Assembly: GCA_016186905.1 (NCBI GenBank) | Contig: JACPKS010000001.1 | Coordinates: forward strand, 1 to 64,000 | Direction of reading: 5' to 3' | Length of the DNA stretch: 64,000 nt | Source of the DNA: Deltaproteobacteria bacterium | GTDB lineage: Bacteria > Bdellovibrionota > UBA1018 > UBA923 | In this document: in pieces, positions 34,352 to 44,268 of the stretch | Position numbering within the stretch: position 1 is the first letter of the stretch | How the letters are laid out: the number at the start of each line of letters is the position of its first letter | Position numbers and translations under genes: made by a program | Notes under the pieces: model-generated | Database searches by the model: none | Told to the model about the DNA's origin: nothing | Seen by the model: the letters and a program-made list of their open reading frames with translations, nothing else

Positions 34352-34780
34352 CTAAAGCCTTCCCAGAAACTCCGTAGGCGACACCACCGCGCAGCGGCCG
34401 ACCAGCGCCAGAGAGCGGAGCGCCTTATCTCCGGTTACAAGAAAATCGGCTCTCGAATAAACAGCCAGGTCGAGAAGAAAATGGTCATCAACGTCTTTAA
34501 ATTCCCAGGGCAGTCGCGGCGGATCGAAGACACGGGTCAGCTTCTTGAAGGCGAGAAAAAACCTTAAGACCTCGCGCGCGGTACCCTTGGGAAGGGCCCG
34601 GCCGAGAGACGGCCGGCTTAGAACGGACCGAATTTCCCGGAGCTGCGCCTTGCTCGTGACGATCTCAAATGAGCCTTGGCGGAAACGTAAAAGAAGCGCA
34701 CCGGGAGCGCCTTTGGCCGAGATCAGACCACTGACAAAGACATTCGTATCAAGAACGACGACGTGCTTTCTTGGCACCAC
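34352..34780 (-). CDS. PIN-domain toxin (VapC-like)
   Basis: A 142-residue PIN-domain ribonuclease of the 'putative toxin-antitoxin system toxin, PIN family' type. Acidic active-site residues are seen in VVLDTNVFVSGL, REIRSVLSRP, DVDDHFLLDLA and LVTGDKAL. It overlaps the antitoxin gene by 32 bp and is second in the operon, the standard antitoxin-first order. Confidence 0.87.
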   Translation of the reverse strand: MVPRKHVVVLDTNVFVSGLISAKGAPGALLLRFRQGSFEIVTSKAQLREIRSVLSRPSLGRALPKGTAREVLRFFLAFKKLTRVFDPPRLPWEFKDVDDHFLLDLAVYSRADFLVTGDKALRSLALVGRCAVVSPTEFLGRL

Positions 34781-35021
34781 GAACCTCTTTGACGGCTTTA
34801 CCGACCACGGACTGGATCTTTTCCTCTTCTAGCGCCTCGGACTTAGCCCAGATGCGATCAAGCGAATCCCAGAGGAGCTGCTCGTCTTTTGAGGATGGCT
34901 TACAGGCTGTTTGGATGGATATGCGGATCGCCTCCGCGACCGTAACATCCTGAATGGCGGCCTTTTTTCTAAGCAGTCGCAGATCATCTTCGGAAAGATA
35001 GACGGTGGTTTTTTTAAGCAT
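34749..35021 (-). CDS. Ribbon-helix-helix antitoxin
   Basis: A 90-residue RHH-type antitoxin and autorepressor. The N-terminus MLKKTTVYLSEDDLRLLRKK is the beta-strand and first helix, followed by DVTVAEAIRISI. The C-terminal part is charged and would wrap the PIN toxin. The ATG at 35021 is chosen because AGGAGG lies upstream; the region above is the AT-rich operator. Confidence 0.85.
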   Translation of the reverse strand: MLKKTTVYLSEDDLRLLRKKAAIQDVTVAEAIRISIQTACKPSSKDEQLLWDSLDRIWAKSEALEEEKIQSVVGKAVKEVRGAKKARRRS

Positions 35022-35030
35022 ACTGCCTCC

Positions 35031-35063
35031 TACACTATATATACCATATATGCCATATATTTG
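35031..35063 (-). promoter_or_regulatory. AT-rich operator of the PIN/RHH pair
   Basis: Three tandem ATAT-rich half-sites (TATATACCATATATGCCATA) lie immediately upstream of the antitoxin ribosome-binding site. They likely include the -10 element and bind the RHH antitoxin (inference from the family). Confidence 0.5.
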
Positions 35064-35145
35064 TAAAACTCTTGCTGGCGTCAACGTGGCGGCGGGGGAA
35101 GACGAGAGAGAATCGAACGCGCAGTGAGCGGCGATCAGCCCGGCG

Positions 35146-36318
35146 TTACTCGATCAGTTTGGCAATTCGCGGTTTATCGTCCAGCCATTCAGTGAATCCC
35201 ATTCCCTTCTTACGCTCCGGGCTTCTGGCATATTTCGTAAGCGCCATCAATGTAAGATAGCGTTTGAGCGTGGCTTGAAACTGAGCGGAAGTTCCCTTTT
35301 CCATTTTCGCGAGCACATCTTTTCGAAGGTCGATCGAGATGTTGTTTTCGTTCGTTGCCGCGTTGATCAACGCGTAGTCTTCACCGGTGAACCTCAGGGC
35401 TTTCGCCATTTCGCCGACTGCCGCGATCTTTCGAATGGCTTCGGCGTCCGTGGAGCCGTCTTTCTCGGGATGAGCGACGGGCGCTTTGTCGATGATCGAG
35501 GCCATCGTGAGCCCGGTGGTCGTGCGGCCATGACCCAGGTGGCAATGAAAGGTTCTGCTCCGCGCGCCTTTGTTTTCATCGATGATCTTCACGATCGAAT
35601 TCACGTCGGAAATCTGCGGAGCATGCTCGTCGGTGATCGGGATGCGATAAAAGCTCACCTGAAAGCCCTGCGAGACGACGTCCTGAAAGGTTTCGTTCGT
35701 GGTGCGCAGGTTTTTTTCACCGATCATGATTTCTTCGACGCTGACCGCACCCTCTTTAACTTCCTTCTTAACGGCGATTTTTCCGCCGTTTTTCCGCGAG
35801 GCCTGAATAATCTGCTCCTTCATCGCCCTTTCAAGCTCGTCGAGCTCCTTCGGGGTGATGCCGGTGATGAAAAGATTCTTGTTCTGCTTGTCGAGCTCCC
35901 TGAAACCGTAGCTTTTACCATTGATGAAGAGGACCGGCTCCTCGCGCAGGTCGAAGTAGACCGTTCTATTCTTGCCGCTCTTGCCGGAACCGAGAAATTC
36001 GAGAATATTCTGAATCCCGTTTTTCGAAGGCTGCGAGAATCCCGCGGCCGTGCGGTCTTTCGAGTGGCGGAAATTGAAAACCTCGTCGAGCTTCGCGTAA
36101 CCCTTCGCGGCGGTTTTTTCATCGAGCGCATGCATGGGCGGAATTTCGTCGAGCGCGAGAATCGTTTTAGCTCCTTTTGTTATCGATTCCTTGCTGTAAA
36201 GTTTCACGGAACGCGGGAGTTTATTGATGTGAAAAAGCGTGGGCTCGGTATCAGCGAACGCAGCCGAGACAGAAACGAAAAATAAGAAAAGATATTTTCG
36301 ACATTGGGCAAAGTTCAT
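35146..36318 (-). CDS. Secreted PTP-like phytase / cysteine phosphatase
   Basis: A 390-residue protein with a signal peptide (KYLFLFFVSVSAAFA). It has the cysteine phosphatase P-loop HCHLGHGRTT (nucleophile C259, R265), with VYFDLREEPVLFINGKSYGF upstream, the DLRxE..FxNG pattern of PTP-like phytases (inositol hexaphosphate phosphatases). In those enzymes an Asp in the loop before the P-loop acts as general acid; ITDEHAP is a candidate. It would act in the periplasm or outside on inositol phosphates. Location in an accessory stretch is notable. Confidence 0.82.
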   Translation of the reverse strand: MNFAQCRKYLFLFFVSVSAAFADTEPTLFHINKLPRSVKLYSKESITKGAKTILALDEIPPMHALDEKTAAKGYAKLDEVFNFRHSKDRTAAGFSQPSKNGIQNILEFLGSGKSGKNRTVYFDLREEPVLFINGKSYGFRELDKQNKNLFITGITPKELDELERAMKEQIIQASRKNGGKIAVKKEVKEGAVSVEEIMIGEKNLRTTNETFQDVVSQGFQVSFYRIPITDEHAPQISDVNSIVKIIDENKGARSRTFHCHLGHGRTTTGLTMASIIDKAPVAHPEKDGSTDAEAIRKIAAVGEMAKALRFTGEDYALINAATNENNISIDLRKDVLAKMEKGTSAQFQATLKRYLTLMALTKYARSPERKKGMGFTEWLDDKPRIAKLIE

Positions 36319-36882
36319 ATTGGTTCCCTTAGATCCTCTTCCATATGGCCGCAGGCAGTTTAGATTTTCGTTGATCTCGAAGCATGGTTTCTCTTTACGC
36401 CCGGTCTTTTCAGTGGATTTCAGAAATTTCAGCTTTTTCGATTATACGTCGTCAGGTTCTCGCTCGCTCAATACAGCGTACTTCAATGTACGCCTCTTCC
36501 TTCGCTCGCTCAAATCTTTCTCGTCTAATCGAAAAATCGACTTCGTGGCGGCGGGGGAAGCGCGAAAATTTGGGTCCTTCATTCGTGACGCTTCCCTCGC
36601 GCCTGGAAGAGGAGGCCGACTCATGTGCAAATAATGTCAATATGCTCGGTTTCAAACAAAATGACAGTTGCACATAGGGCGCCGAGCCCAGTCTGAAACC
36701 GCTCGCAAGTTTACCCGCTTTCGCGAGCGACAGTTTGGCGGATTCTTGCTTAGGTCCGAGTGCCGCCACGCTCATCTCGATAAGTTGTCGGCAAAAAACG
36801 TTGCCGGGCCCGACGTTGCCGGCACGACATATAGGTTTTTGGGAGATGGGTGGCAGAATCAGGCTGCCTTGCGGATGGAGCG
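36319..36882. other. Gene-poor region with repeats
   Basis: This 564-bp gap holds copy 3 of the TGTGCAA palindromic repeat and several hairpins, for example GCGTAC/GTACGC near 36476-36493. The motif TCGCTCGCTCAA occurs twice about 41 bp apart (36461 and 36502 region). No gene is supported; short frames across the repeat are shadows. Confidence 0.5.
36580..36674. repeat. TGTGCAA/TTGCACA palindromic repeat, copy 3
   Basis: The core is 36624-36674: TGTGCAAATAATGTCA on the left, AAATGACAGTTGCACA on the right, with a diverged centre. The preceding ~45 bp (CATTCGTGACG...GAGGCCGACTC) align with copy 2, as does some sequence after the core. Confidence 0.72.
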
Positions 36883-39552
36883 CTAGCGCGATTTCCTGAG
36901 TTTCGCCGCGCAGGATGCCGTCCCGTTGGAACGCTTTTTCAGCCTCTTTGCAGCGGCGGGGTCGAACGCGGCGAACTTTCGATACGCCCAGGCGCCTCTG
37001 CGTTTAATGTCATCCCGCACGATGGCCTCAAATTCGAAACTATTGCGCCAGTGGCCCGGAAGAAGTTGGAGCGACCAAGCTTGAAGGTCTTCCGGCGTAA
37101 AATCCCCCGCATGCAGATCAAACGGCAGCACCCTTGACCACATCTGCTTGAGAATTTTCGACGAAACGCCGAGCCGAAGGGAGGCGGGAGAGGAAAGCAG
37201 CCCCTTCATCACGCGCTTAGCATCCCAGTCGTCGAAGGCGCGGAGGATGAACCAATCCTCCAGAACCGCCTCGATTTTTTTATCTGGAAGATCGCCGTGC
37301 TCAAGCAGACGGGTCGCGAGCGAGATGCTGGCGGCGCTGTCCTGAGACTTGGCGCGAAGAAACTCCAGGCACGCGTCTTTGCCGTTTTTAAGGCACGCCT
37401 CGCGGATTCTGCCGACATAATCGAAGCCAGGAACGTCCAAGAGAAAATCCATCTGATCATAAACGTCGTATTTCCCGGCATGACGATAGAGACGCTCCAG
37501 AAAATCCGGCGGAACCGTTGGGCCAGACCCGTATTTTCTTTCGAAATTCTCGGCGAGCTCAGATCGCTCATAGGCTCCTTTATTCACGTCGTACTTATTG
37601 TCATAGCAATACTCCAGAAGCCCGAGCAGGCCTTCGGGGTCTTTGAACAGTGAGATGAAGGCCGGATCCATTTTTTTCGCAAATACGAGCGGCATCAGTT
37701 TTTTTTCGCGCGCAAGAAGGGCGTTCACGTCCGCGGCCGTGTAATTTTCAAACAAGCCGGCCGTCTTGAGTTTATTTAGCCAACGAATCGTGTTTGTGCC
37801 TTTAAGACGCTCCAACGACGCGACGACATGGCGCTCAACTTCGGCTTTGAGCGCGGGCTTCCTTTCAAAAAGCGCGGGTTTGAGGTTTCGGTGCGACGAG
37901 AAAAGAAATTCGGCCAAGTCGGGGTTCGGACGCGTGGCCGCTTCATCCAGAATCGCGCCAAGATCGTTGATGACGCCCAAAATCGCGGCGTACTCGGCCT
38001 TCGTCCGAGGAAAAAGCCCGGCCTCGTTCACCAGGGCCTTGAAGTCCTCGTAGGTTCGAACGTGAGCCGCCCCCTCGAGGATCTCGGAAAACGGTTTAAG
38101 CGCGCGCGCATAGCCCTCCGCACTTTCGATCGCACCGCTGTTTTTGAGCACGAACGCTTCGATGGCGCCATATTCGTAGCGAATCAGGTCGGCGCCGAAA
38201 GTTTCAGCGAAGGCTTCGAAGTCGTCGTTTCCGAACGCCTGCCACAGTTTTTTCCCCACGCCCTTGGTGACGTCGATCAGGCGCGCATCGGGTTTCAACG
38301 TCACCATCACCACGCGTTCCTTGGACTTCGCCCACCTCGCGGCGAAACCGAGATTCTTTTGACCTACTCCGTAAAGCCCCTTCCCCGCTGTTCCTCTGCC
38401 GGATGGAACGATGCCCCGGAGGAGAATGCTTCGAAACGCCTCCTCGCTTTTGGTGCCGTGATAAAGCTTTCGTTCGGGAAGGCGTTTTTCAAGATCCTGG
38501 AAGACCGACTCGGGGGCGATGCCGTATTTCTCGAAATTCGCGCGAACCGTCCTGTCGTCGTGTTTCTGAACGAAAAGATAATTGTAAAACGGCTCGATCT
38601 CCCTGTAGAGATCCGCCAACTCGTCGACGCCGAAGCGCTGCATGAGCTTGAGCGCAGCGGTGGGATTGGAGTACGAGCGAAAGGCCTTCTGGATGCTCGC
38701 GTTGAACCAGGTTGCGAATCGCTCGCTCTCGAAGAATGGCTTGAGCGCCTTTCCGTCTTTGGCTTGAGCGACCGCGTCGCGTACCGCGCTTTCGGACACC
38801 GTGTCCACGGCGACAGCGACCGGATAATCCACGCCATGGCGCTGGTAATAGTCGACGGCAAGAGCGCGCAGGTAGCGCAGGGCGAGCAGAACGGGATGGT
38901 TTTCCCGGGCCAAGGCGTATTTCGTTTTCCAGAACTCGTCGGCGGGAGCGAAATGCACGGTAAGCTCTCCGGAATAAACTTCGTGCACGCCGTCCGCGAA
39001 GCCTTGGGTGAGTTTGAGGCCGTCCCGCGTAACGCGGACTTTCTCGACGGGAACGTAACCCTGGTGTAGCTCGTTCCATCCCAGCTCGCTCTTCGGGTCG
39101 AAAATCGAGGGATCGAGAACGTCGAGCTTTCGAATCCCGAAATCACCGGGCTTCACACTGAGTTCTTTCCGTTTTGTCACCACGTCGACGTCGGATTCTT
39201 CCAGGATGAACTCGCGTACGTCGATCGCGCCCATGGCGCGAAGCTTTCGAAGCACTTTTTCGGCCGCTTCCCTGCTCTCGACCCCGCGGAACTGACGGAG
39301 CACCCAATAGAGATAGTCGCGGGAGGTGCCGCCGTAGAATTCGGCGTTCGGGTCGAGGGCCCAGATTTCGGAAAACAAGTTCACTTTTGGCGCGAGCTCC
39401 ACGGCCAGGGCACGGAATTCGCCTTCCGAAACGGGAAGCGCGCGTTTTGGATTTGTTTGCGAGCGCGCCGGAACCGCCGACAGCGCGGCCAGCGCCAGGG
39501 CAAAAACTGCCGTACGAAAGACGTTCCTATATCCGCGGACAAGGCTTCTCAT
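36883..39552 (-). CDS. Large secreted protein with ADP-ribosyltransferase-like core
   Basis: An 889-residue protein with a signal peptide (residues 1-31, ends PARSQ). Residues 74-124 carry GGTSRDYLYW and, 40 residues on, EESDVDVVTKR, reminiscent of a nucleotidyltransferase or related N-terminal module. Residues 363-470 look like an ADP-ribosyltransferase fold: LYHGTKSEEAFRSILLRGI, GKGLYG, VVMVTLKPDARLIDVT and a later acidic GAIEAF, giving an H-Y-E type order. The last 400 residues are alpha-helical and unrecognised. Secretion plus an ART-like core suggests an effector or toxin (inference). ATG 39552 has CAGGAAA upstream; no immunity gene is evident nearby. Confidence 0.7.
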   Translation of the reverse strand: MRSLVRGYRNVFRTAVFALALAALSAVPARSQTNPKRALPVSEGEFRALAVELAPKVNLFSEIWALDPNAEFYGGTSRDYLYWVLRQFRGVESREAAEKVLRKLRAMGAIDVREFILEESDVDVVTKRKELSVKPGDFGIRKLDVLDPSIFDPKSELGWNELHQGYVPVEKVRVTRDGLKLTQGFADGVHEVYSGELTVHFAPADEFWKTKYALARENHPVLLALRYLRALAVDYYQRHGVDYPVAVAVDTVSESAVRDAVAQAKDGKALKPFFESERFATWFNASIQKAFRSYSNPTAALKLMQRFGVDELADLYREIEPFYNYLFVQKHDDRTVRANFEKYGIAPESVFQDLEKRLPERKLYHGTKSEEAFRSILLRGIVPSGRGTAGKGLYGVGQKNLGFAARWAKSKERVVMVTLKPDARLIDVTKGVGKKLWQAFGNDDFEAFAETFGADLIRYEYGAIEAFVLKNSGAIESAEGYARALKPFSEILEGAAHVRTYEDFKALVNEAGLFPRTKAEYAAILGVINDLGAILDEAATRPNPDLAEFLFSSHRNLKPALFERKPALKAEVERHVVASLERLKGTNTIRWLNKLKTAGLFENYTAADVNALLAREKKLMPLVFAKKMDPAFISLFKDPEGLLGLLEYCYDNKYDVNKGAYERSELAENFERKYGSGPTVPPDFLERLYRHAGKYDVYDQMDFLLDVPGFDYVGRIREACLKNGKDACLEFLRAKSQDSAASISLATRLLEHGDLPDKKIEAVLEDWFILRAFDDWDAKRVMKGLLSSPASLRLGVSSKILKQMWSRVLPFDLHAGDFTPEDLQAWSLQLLPGHWRNSFEFEAIVRDDIKRRGAWAYRKFAAFDPAAAKRLKKRSNGTASCAAKLRKSR

Positions 39553-39735
39553 CTTGTTTCCTGATCGGAAAACCCTCGGCTTTTCCTTAATAATTAACAC
39601 TGGATGAACGCTGGATGATCGATTCGGTTTCGGGCAGGCTTCGACCTCGATCGTACGTGTCGTCCTCTGGCTTGGCGGCAAGATAAAACGCGGCAGGGTG
39701 TTCGCCTGCTTTCCCCGCTTTCACTTGATTTCTCT

Positions 39736-40731
39736 TTACGGGTTTTGTTTTCGTCGCCGCGAAAACGCGGCAAGCGGGTGGCGCGATTCCCATATGGCGC
39801 GCTTGAGCTTCGAGAGCACTCGGTTTGGATTTTTTCCGAGGCCCGCGACGCCGTAAAGGATTGCCGCCTTCGCCATGAGCCCCGCCCCTCCCGCGCCATC
39901 CGTGAGAACACGCAGCGTCTCGCGCCGGGTTCCGGCGAGATCGAGCGCGTTGTAAAGCTCGGCAGCATGGTCGTAACGGCTCTTCGCGAGAGCCGCGAGC
40001 AGCGCGCGCTCGTGTCCGGCATACCGCGCGTCGGCAGCCATCCGCTCGCGGAGCGTGACAAGCTCGGCCTTGGCTTGAACGGCGAGCTTTGTGCCGAGGT
40101 TCGTCGCGTGGCTTCTCCAGTACGCGACGACCTGAGGGACGTGCGCGAACTTCCAGTCGCGCGCGATCTCGAGCCAGAGTGGGTATTCGCCGCAGGTTTT
40201 AAACGTCGGATCGAAACGAAATCCACGCTCGACGAGGCTCCGGCGAAACAGCGTCGCGCCGGCGCAGATGAAATTTTCCAGCACGAGCGCGTCGAAAACG
40301 TTTCCCTCCGGCTCGTGACGAATGCCCGACGGAATTTTCCTTCCGCCGGGCTCGAGAACGAGCTCCGCCTTGCCGTACGCGAGCCCCACTTCCTCATTCG
40401 CCATGCGCGGCACGAGAAGCTCGAGTTTGCGCGGGTGATAAAAATCGTCGGTGTCAAGAAGCGAGATGAATTCGCCCGTGGCCTTTTCGAGTGCGGCGTT
40501 TCGGGTGTTTTCCTGTCCGCGATTGGCGCCACCGGGGTGCGTGAAAACGCGGATGCGATCGGCGTGTCTCTTCGCATAGTCTTGGGCGATCGCGAGGCCC
40601 GTGTCGGTCGAGCCGTCATCCCAGAGGATCAATTCCCAATCGGTGAACGTTTGCTTGAGAACCGACTCGATCGCTTCCGCGACGTATTTCTCATGGTTAT
40701 AGAGTGCGGCGATTACGGATACGCGGGGCAT
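39736..40731 (-). CDS. Glycosyltransferase family 2
   Basis: A 331-residue GT-A glycosyltransferase. It begins MPRVSVIAALYNHEKYVAEA, has LILWDDGSTDTG and the DXD region ISLLDTDDFYHPRKLE, followed by the acceptor part with LFRRSLVERGFRFDPTF and YPLWLEIARDW. It likely builds surface polysaccharide. An ATG 39 bp upstream (40770) is possible; I prefer 40731 because family similarity starts there. Confidence 0.88.
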   Translation of the reverse strand: MPRVSVIAALYNHEKYVAEAIESVLKQTFTDWELILWDDGSTDTGLAIAQDYAKRHADRIRVFTHPGGANRGQENTRNAALEKATGEFISLLDTDDFYHPRKLELLVPRMANEEVGLAYGKAELVLEPGGRKIPSGIRHEPEGNVFDALVLENFICAGATLFRRSLVERGFRFDPTFKTCGEYPLWLEIARDWKFAHVPQVVAYWRSHATNLGTKLAVQAKAELVTLRERMAADARYAGHERALLAALAKSRYDHAAELYNALDLAGTRRETLRVLTDGAGGAGLMAKAAILYGVAGLGKNPNRVLSKLKRAIWESRHPLAAFSRRRKQNP

Positions 40732-40793
40732 GCGTTTTGTATATCTCGATTTCAAATAGTTCGCAGCCACTTAAGCGCGAAAAGAAGCGAGCG

Positions 40794-41579
40794 CTACCCG
40801 GCGGCGTCGGCTTTTTGCTGGGGGATCGGCGCGAACATCGCCTTGAGGTACTCGCGCTTCATGCGCGCGATCATGTCGATCGAGATTTCTTTGGGGCAGG
40901 CCGATTCGCACTCGCCGATGTTCGTGCAGTTGCCGAAGCCTTCGAGATCCATTCGCTCGATCATGCGCGTAACGCGGGCCTTGGCTTCGGCCTTCCCCTG
41001 CTGCAAAAGCGCGAGATGCGAGATCTTCGCCGACGTGAAGAGCGAGGCCGACGCATTGGGGCAAGCAGCGACGCACGCGCCGCAGCCGATGCACGCGGCG
41101 GCGTCCATCGCCTTGTCGGAATCGTCTTTCGGGACGAGGATGGCGTTGGCGTCGGCGTGCGAGCCGGTTTTCGCCGAGATGTATCCGCCCGCCTGGATGA
41201 TGCGGTCAAAGCTCGCGCGGTCGACGACGAGATCGCGGATCACCGGAAACGCGCGCGAGCGCCACGGCTCGATGACGATCGTGTCGCCGTGCTTGAACGA
41301 ACGCATGTGCAGCTGACAGGTCGTGCACCCGCGCTTGGGCCCGTGCGGTTGGCCGTTGATGACGATGCCGCAGGCGCCGCAGATTCCCTCGCGGCAGTCG
41401 CTGTCGAACTCGATCGGACGCTTTCCTTCATTGATCAGCCGCTCGTTCACCACGTCGAGCATCTCGAGAAACGACATGTCCTGAGAAATATTTTCGGCTT
41501 TGTACGGCATCATACGGCCAGGCTCGCCCGCGTTTTCCTGCCGCCAGACGATCAGGTTGAGATTCATTCCCCCGCTCAT
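40794..41579 (-). CDS. sdhB: Succinate dehydrogenase iron-sulfur subunit
   Basis: A 261-residue SdhB/FrdB that carries the [2Fe-2S], [4Fe-4S] and [3Fe-4S] centres between the flavoprotein and the membrane subunit. Visible clusters are [17 protein letters not shown] with [19 protein letters not shown] and [15 protein letters not shown]. The ATG at 41579 overlaps the sdhA stop (ATGA). Last gene of sdhCAB. Confidence 0.96.
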   Translation of the reverse strand: MSGGMNLNLIVWRQENAGEPGRMMPYKAENISQDMSFLEMLDVVNERLINEGKRPIEFDSDCREGICGACGIVINGQPHGPKRGCTTCQLHMRSFKHGDTIVIEPWRSRAFPVIRDLVVDRASFDRIIQAGGYISAKTGSHADANAILVPKDDSDKAMDAAACIGCGACVAACPNASASLFTSAKISHLALLQQGKAEAKARVTRMIERMDLEGFGNCTNIGECESACPKEISIDMIARMKREYLKAMFAPIPQQKADAAG

Positions 41580-43498
41580 TTGTAACTCCGGGTCGTCGGG
41601 TGCGCGTTCTCGAAATTGAGCTCTTCCTTGTGCAGCACGTGTTCGGCGTTCTCGCCCTTCCACTCCCATGCCGCCACGTAAGAGAAATTCGCGTCGTCGC
41701 GCTTGGCCTCGCCGTCGGGGTGCTGGCTCTCGACGCGAAAATGCCCGCCGCAGGATTCCTTGCGATGGAGCGCGTCCTTGGCCATGAGCTCGCCGAGCTC
41801 CAGAAAATCGGCCACGCGGCCGGCCATCTCGAGCTCCTTGTTGAACTCCTCGCCCGTTCCCGGAATACGGACGTTCCGCCAGAATTCCTCGCGCAACGCC
41901 GGAATCGTTTTCAACGCGCGCTTCAAGCCCTCTTCGCTGCGGGCCATTCCGACGTATTCCCACATCACGAGGCCTAGCTCGCGAAAAAATTCCGTGACGG
42001 TTTTCTTCCCCTTCTCGCTCACCTTGAGAAGTTTCGCGATGCCTAAACGGACCGCGTCTTCGGCGGCCTTGAACTCGGGCGCATCCGTCGACACCTTCGA
42101 CGGTCCGACCGTGCCGAGAAAATTTCCGAGCGTGCTCGGAATCACGAAGTAGCCGTCGGCCAATCCCTGCATCAACGCTGAAGCGCCGAGGCGGTTGGCG
42201 CCGTGATCCGAAAAATTCGCCTCGCCCATCGCGAAGAGGCCGGGCACGGTCGTCATCAGGTTGTAATCCACCCACAGCCCGCCCATCGTGTAATGAACGG
42301 CCGGGTAAATGCGCATCGGAACCTCGTACGGATTTTCACCGGTGATCTGCTCGTACATCTGAAAAAGATTTCCGTACTTTTCGGCGATCGACTTCACGCC
42401 GTCGCGCTTGATCACGTCGCGGAAATCGAGATAAACCGCGCGGCCGGAAGCACCCACGCCGCGCCCCTCGTCGCAGACCTCTTTGTTGTTCCGCGAAGCC
42501 ACGTCGCGCGGAACGAGATTCCCGAAACTGGGATATTTACGCTCCAAAAAGTAATCGCGATCGTCTTCCGGAATTTCGTTCGGATGCTTCTTGAGATCTT
42601 CCTTCTTTTTCGGAACCCACACGCGCCCGTCGTTGCGCAGACTCTCGCTCATGAGCGTGAGCTTGCTTTGATGATCGCCCGAAACCGGAATGCACGTCGG
42701 ATGGATCTGCACGTAACAGGGGTTTCCGAAAAACGCGCCGCGCTTGTGCGCGCGCCAGATCGCGGTCGCGTTGGAATTCATCGCGTTCGTCGAAAGAAAA
42801 TAAACCCGTCCGTAACCGCCGGTGCAAAGCAGAACCGCGTCACCGGCGTGGCGCTCGATCTTTCCCGTCACGAGATCTCGCGTGATGATGCCGCGGGCGC
42901 GGCCGCCGATCAGAACGACGTCGAGCAGCTCACGACGCGGAAACATTTCAACATGGCCGAGGTCCGCTTGCCGCATGAGCGCGCTGTAGGCGCCCAAGAG
43001 AAGCTGCTGGCCCGTCTGCCCGCGCGCGTAAAACGTGCGCGAAACCTGCGCGCCGCCGAACGACCGGTTGGCGAGCTCGCCGCTGTATTCGCGCGCGAAG
43101 GGCACGCCCTGAGCCACGCATTGGTCGATGATGTTCACGCTCTCCTGGGCAAGCCGATAGACATTGGCCTCGCGCGCGCGGTAATCGCCGCCCTTGATCG
43201 TGTCGTAGAAAAGGCGCCAGATGCTGTCGCCGTCGTTCGAGTAATTTTTCGCGGCGTTGATTCCGCCTTGCGCGGCGATCGAATGCGCGCGGCGGGCCGA
43301 ATCCTGAATGCAGAACGACTTCACGTTGTAACCGAGCTCGGCAAGCGACGCGGCGGCGGATGACCCGGCAAGTCCCGTCCCCACGACGAGCACCGTGTAT
43401 TTGCGCTTGTTCGCGGGATTCACGAGCTTCATCTCGCCGCGGTATTTCTCCCACTTCCGCGCCAAAGGTCCTTCCGGGGATTTCGCATCGAGCTTCAT
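41576..43498 (-). CDS. sdhA: Succinate dehydrogenase flavoprotein subunit
   Basis: A 640-residue SdhA, the catalytic subunit with covalent FAD. It has the FAD-binding [20 protein letters not shown], the His-FAD region [35 protein letters not shown] and [12 protein letters not shown]. The sequence is of the Bdellovibrio/epsilonproteobacteria/Bacteroidetes type B form rather than E. coli type. It overlaps sdhC and sdhB by 4 bp each. Confidence 0.97.
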   Translation of the reverse strand: MKLDAKSPEGPLARKWEKYRGEMKLVNPANKRKYTVLVVGTGLAGSSAAASLAELGYNVKSFCIQDSARRAHSIAAQGGINAAKNYSNDGDSIWRLFYDTIKGGDYRAREANVYRLAQESVNIIDQCVAQGVPFAREYSGELANRSFGGAQVSRTFYARGQTGQQLLLGAYSALMRQADLGHVEMFPRRELLDVVLIGGRARGIITRDLVTGKIERHAGDAVLLCTGGYGRVYFLSTNAMNSNATAIWRAHKRGAFFGNPCYVQIHPTCIPVSGDHQSKLTLMSESLRNDGRVWVPKKKEDLKKHPNEIPEDDRDYFLERKYPSFGNLVPRDVASRNNKEVCDEGRGVGASGRAVYLDFRDVIKRDGVKSIAEKYGNLFQMYEQITGENPYEVPMRIYPAVHYTMGGLWVDYNLMTTVPGLFAMGEANFSDHGANRLGASALMQGLADGYFVIPSTLGNFLGTVGPSKVSTDAPEFKAAEDAVRLGIAKLLKVSEKGKKTVTEFFRELGLVMWEYVGMARSEEGLKRALKTIPALREEFWRNVRIPGTGEEFNKELEMAGRVADFLELGELMAKDALHRKESCGGHFRVESQHPDGEAKRDDANFSYVAAWEWKGENAEHVLHKEELNFENAHPTTRSYK

Positions 43499-44202
43499 TT
43501 GTAAACTCCCAGCACGTCAAAATAAATCCAGAGCGGGATGAAGAGAAATCCCGCGGCAAGCAGCGCGGCGACCGCGACGCCCGTGCAGTAAATCGGCTTG
43601 GAGTACCGCGGATTCGTCGCGCCCAGCGACTGAAACGCGCTCCAGAAGCCATGACGCAAGTGCAAGCCGAGAAAAAGCATTACGCCGACGTAAAGCGCCA
43701 CGTTGTGCGGTCTTTGAAAGGTCTCGACGACGAGCCGGTGCAGATCGCGCACGTCCTCGCCTTCAAGTTTCGCGATGTAACCCGCTTCCTCGGACGGGCC
43801 GAATTTGAGCTGCCAGAGGTGGAAGATCAGAAACGCGAGAAGGATGAGACCCGACACGATCATGTAGCGCGAGGAGACGTTGGCCTTCGTCTCTCCTCCC
43901 TTGCTCTTAAGCCCCCGGGCATACGATTCACCGCGAGCGCGGCGGTTGGCGAACGTCACTTGAATCGCCGTCACGATGTGCAGCAGAAAAACCGCGACGA
44001 GCCCCGCTTCCACGACGTAAAGCAGCAAGCTGAGGTGTTCGAGCTTGGCCGTGTAGGCGTTGAACACGGAGCCTTCCGGCAGATAAAGTGAAAGGTTGCC
44101 GGCAAGATGCATGGTGCAGAAGAGGATCAGGCCGATTCCGCTCGCGGCCATGAGAAATTTGCGTCCTACAGACGACGTGATCGATCGCTTAAGAGGAAGC
44201 AT
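43495..44202 (-). CDS. sdhC: Succinate dehydrogenase cytochrome b subunit
   Basis: A 235-residue membrane anchor of the b558 type (SdhC and SdhD functions fused; five membrane helices). Haem-ligand histidines are plausible in [24 protein letters not shown] and [12 protein letters not shown]. The ATG at 44202 is chosen because TTGGAAG precedes it; an in-frame TTG lies inside that site. First gene of the sdhCAB operon, whose products link the TCA cycle to the quinone pool. Confidence 0.94.
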   Translation of the reverse strand: MLPLKRSITSSVGRKFLMAASGIGLILFCTMHLAGNLSLYLPEGSVFNAYTAKLEHLSLLLYVVEAGLVAVFLLHIVTAIQVTFANRRARGESYARGLKSKGGETKANVSSRYMIVSGLILLAFLIFHLWQLKFGPSEEAGYIAKLEGEDVRDLHRLVVETFQRPHNVALYVGVMLFLGLHLRHGFWSAFQSLGATNPRYSKPIYCTGVAVAALLAAGFLFIPLWIYFDVLGVYK

Positions 44203-44268
44203 GAGTGCTTCCAACTATAGCACCGAATCCGCTTGCGTAAACCAGGATTTCCGCCGTGATCATGAGAG

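Noticed and set aside
39745-41316. Long plus-strand open frame opposite the glycosyltransferase and sdhB
   Set aside because: It is antisense to genes with clear motifs; high GC creates long shadow frames. Same for plus frames opposite lpdA/E2 (52474-54462), sdhA (42203-43363) and tnaA.
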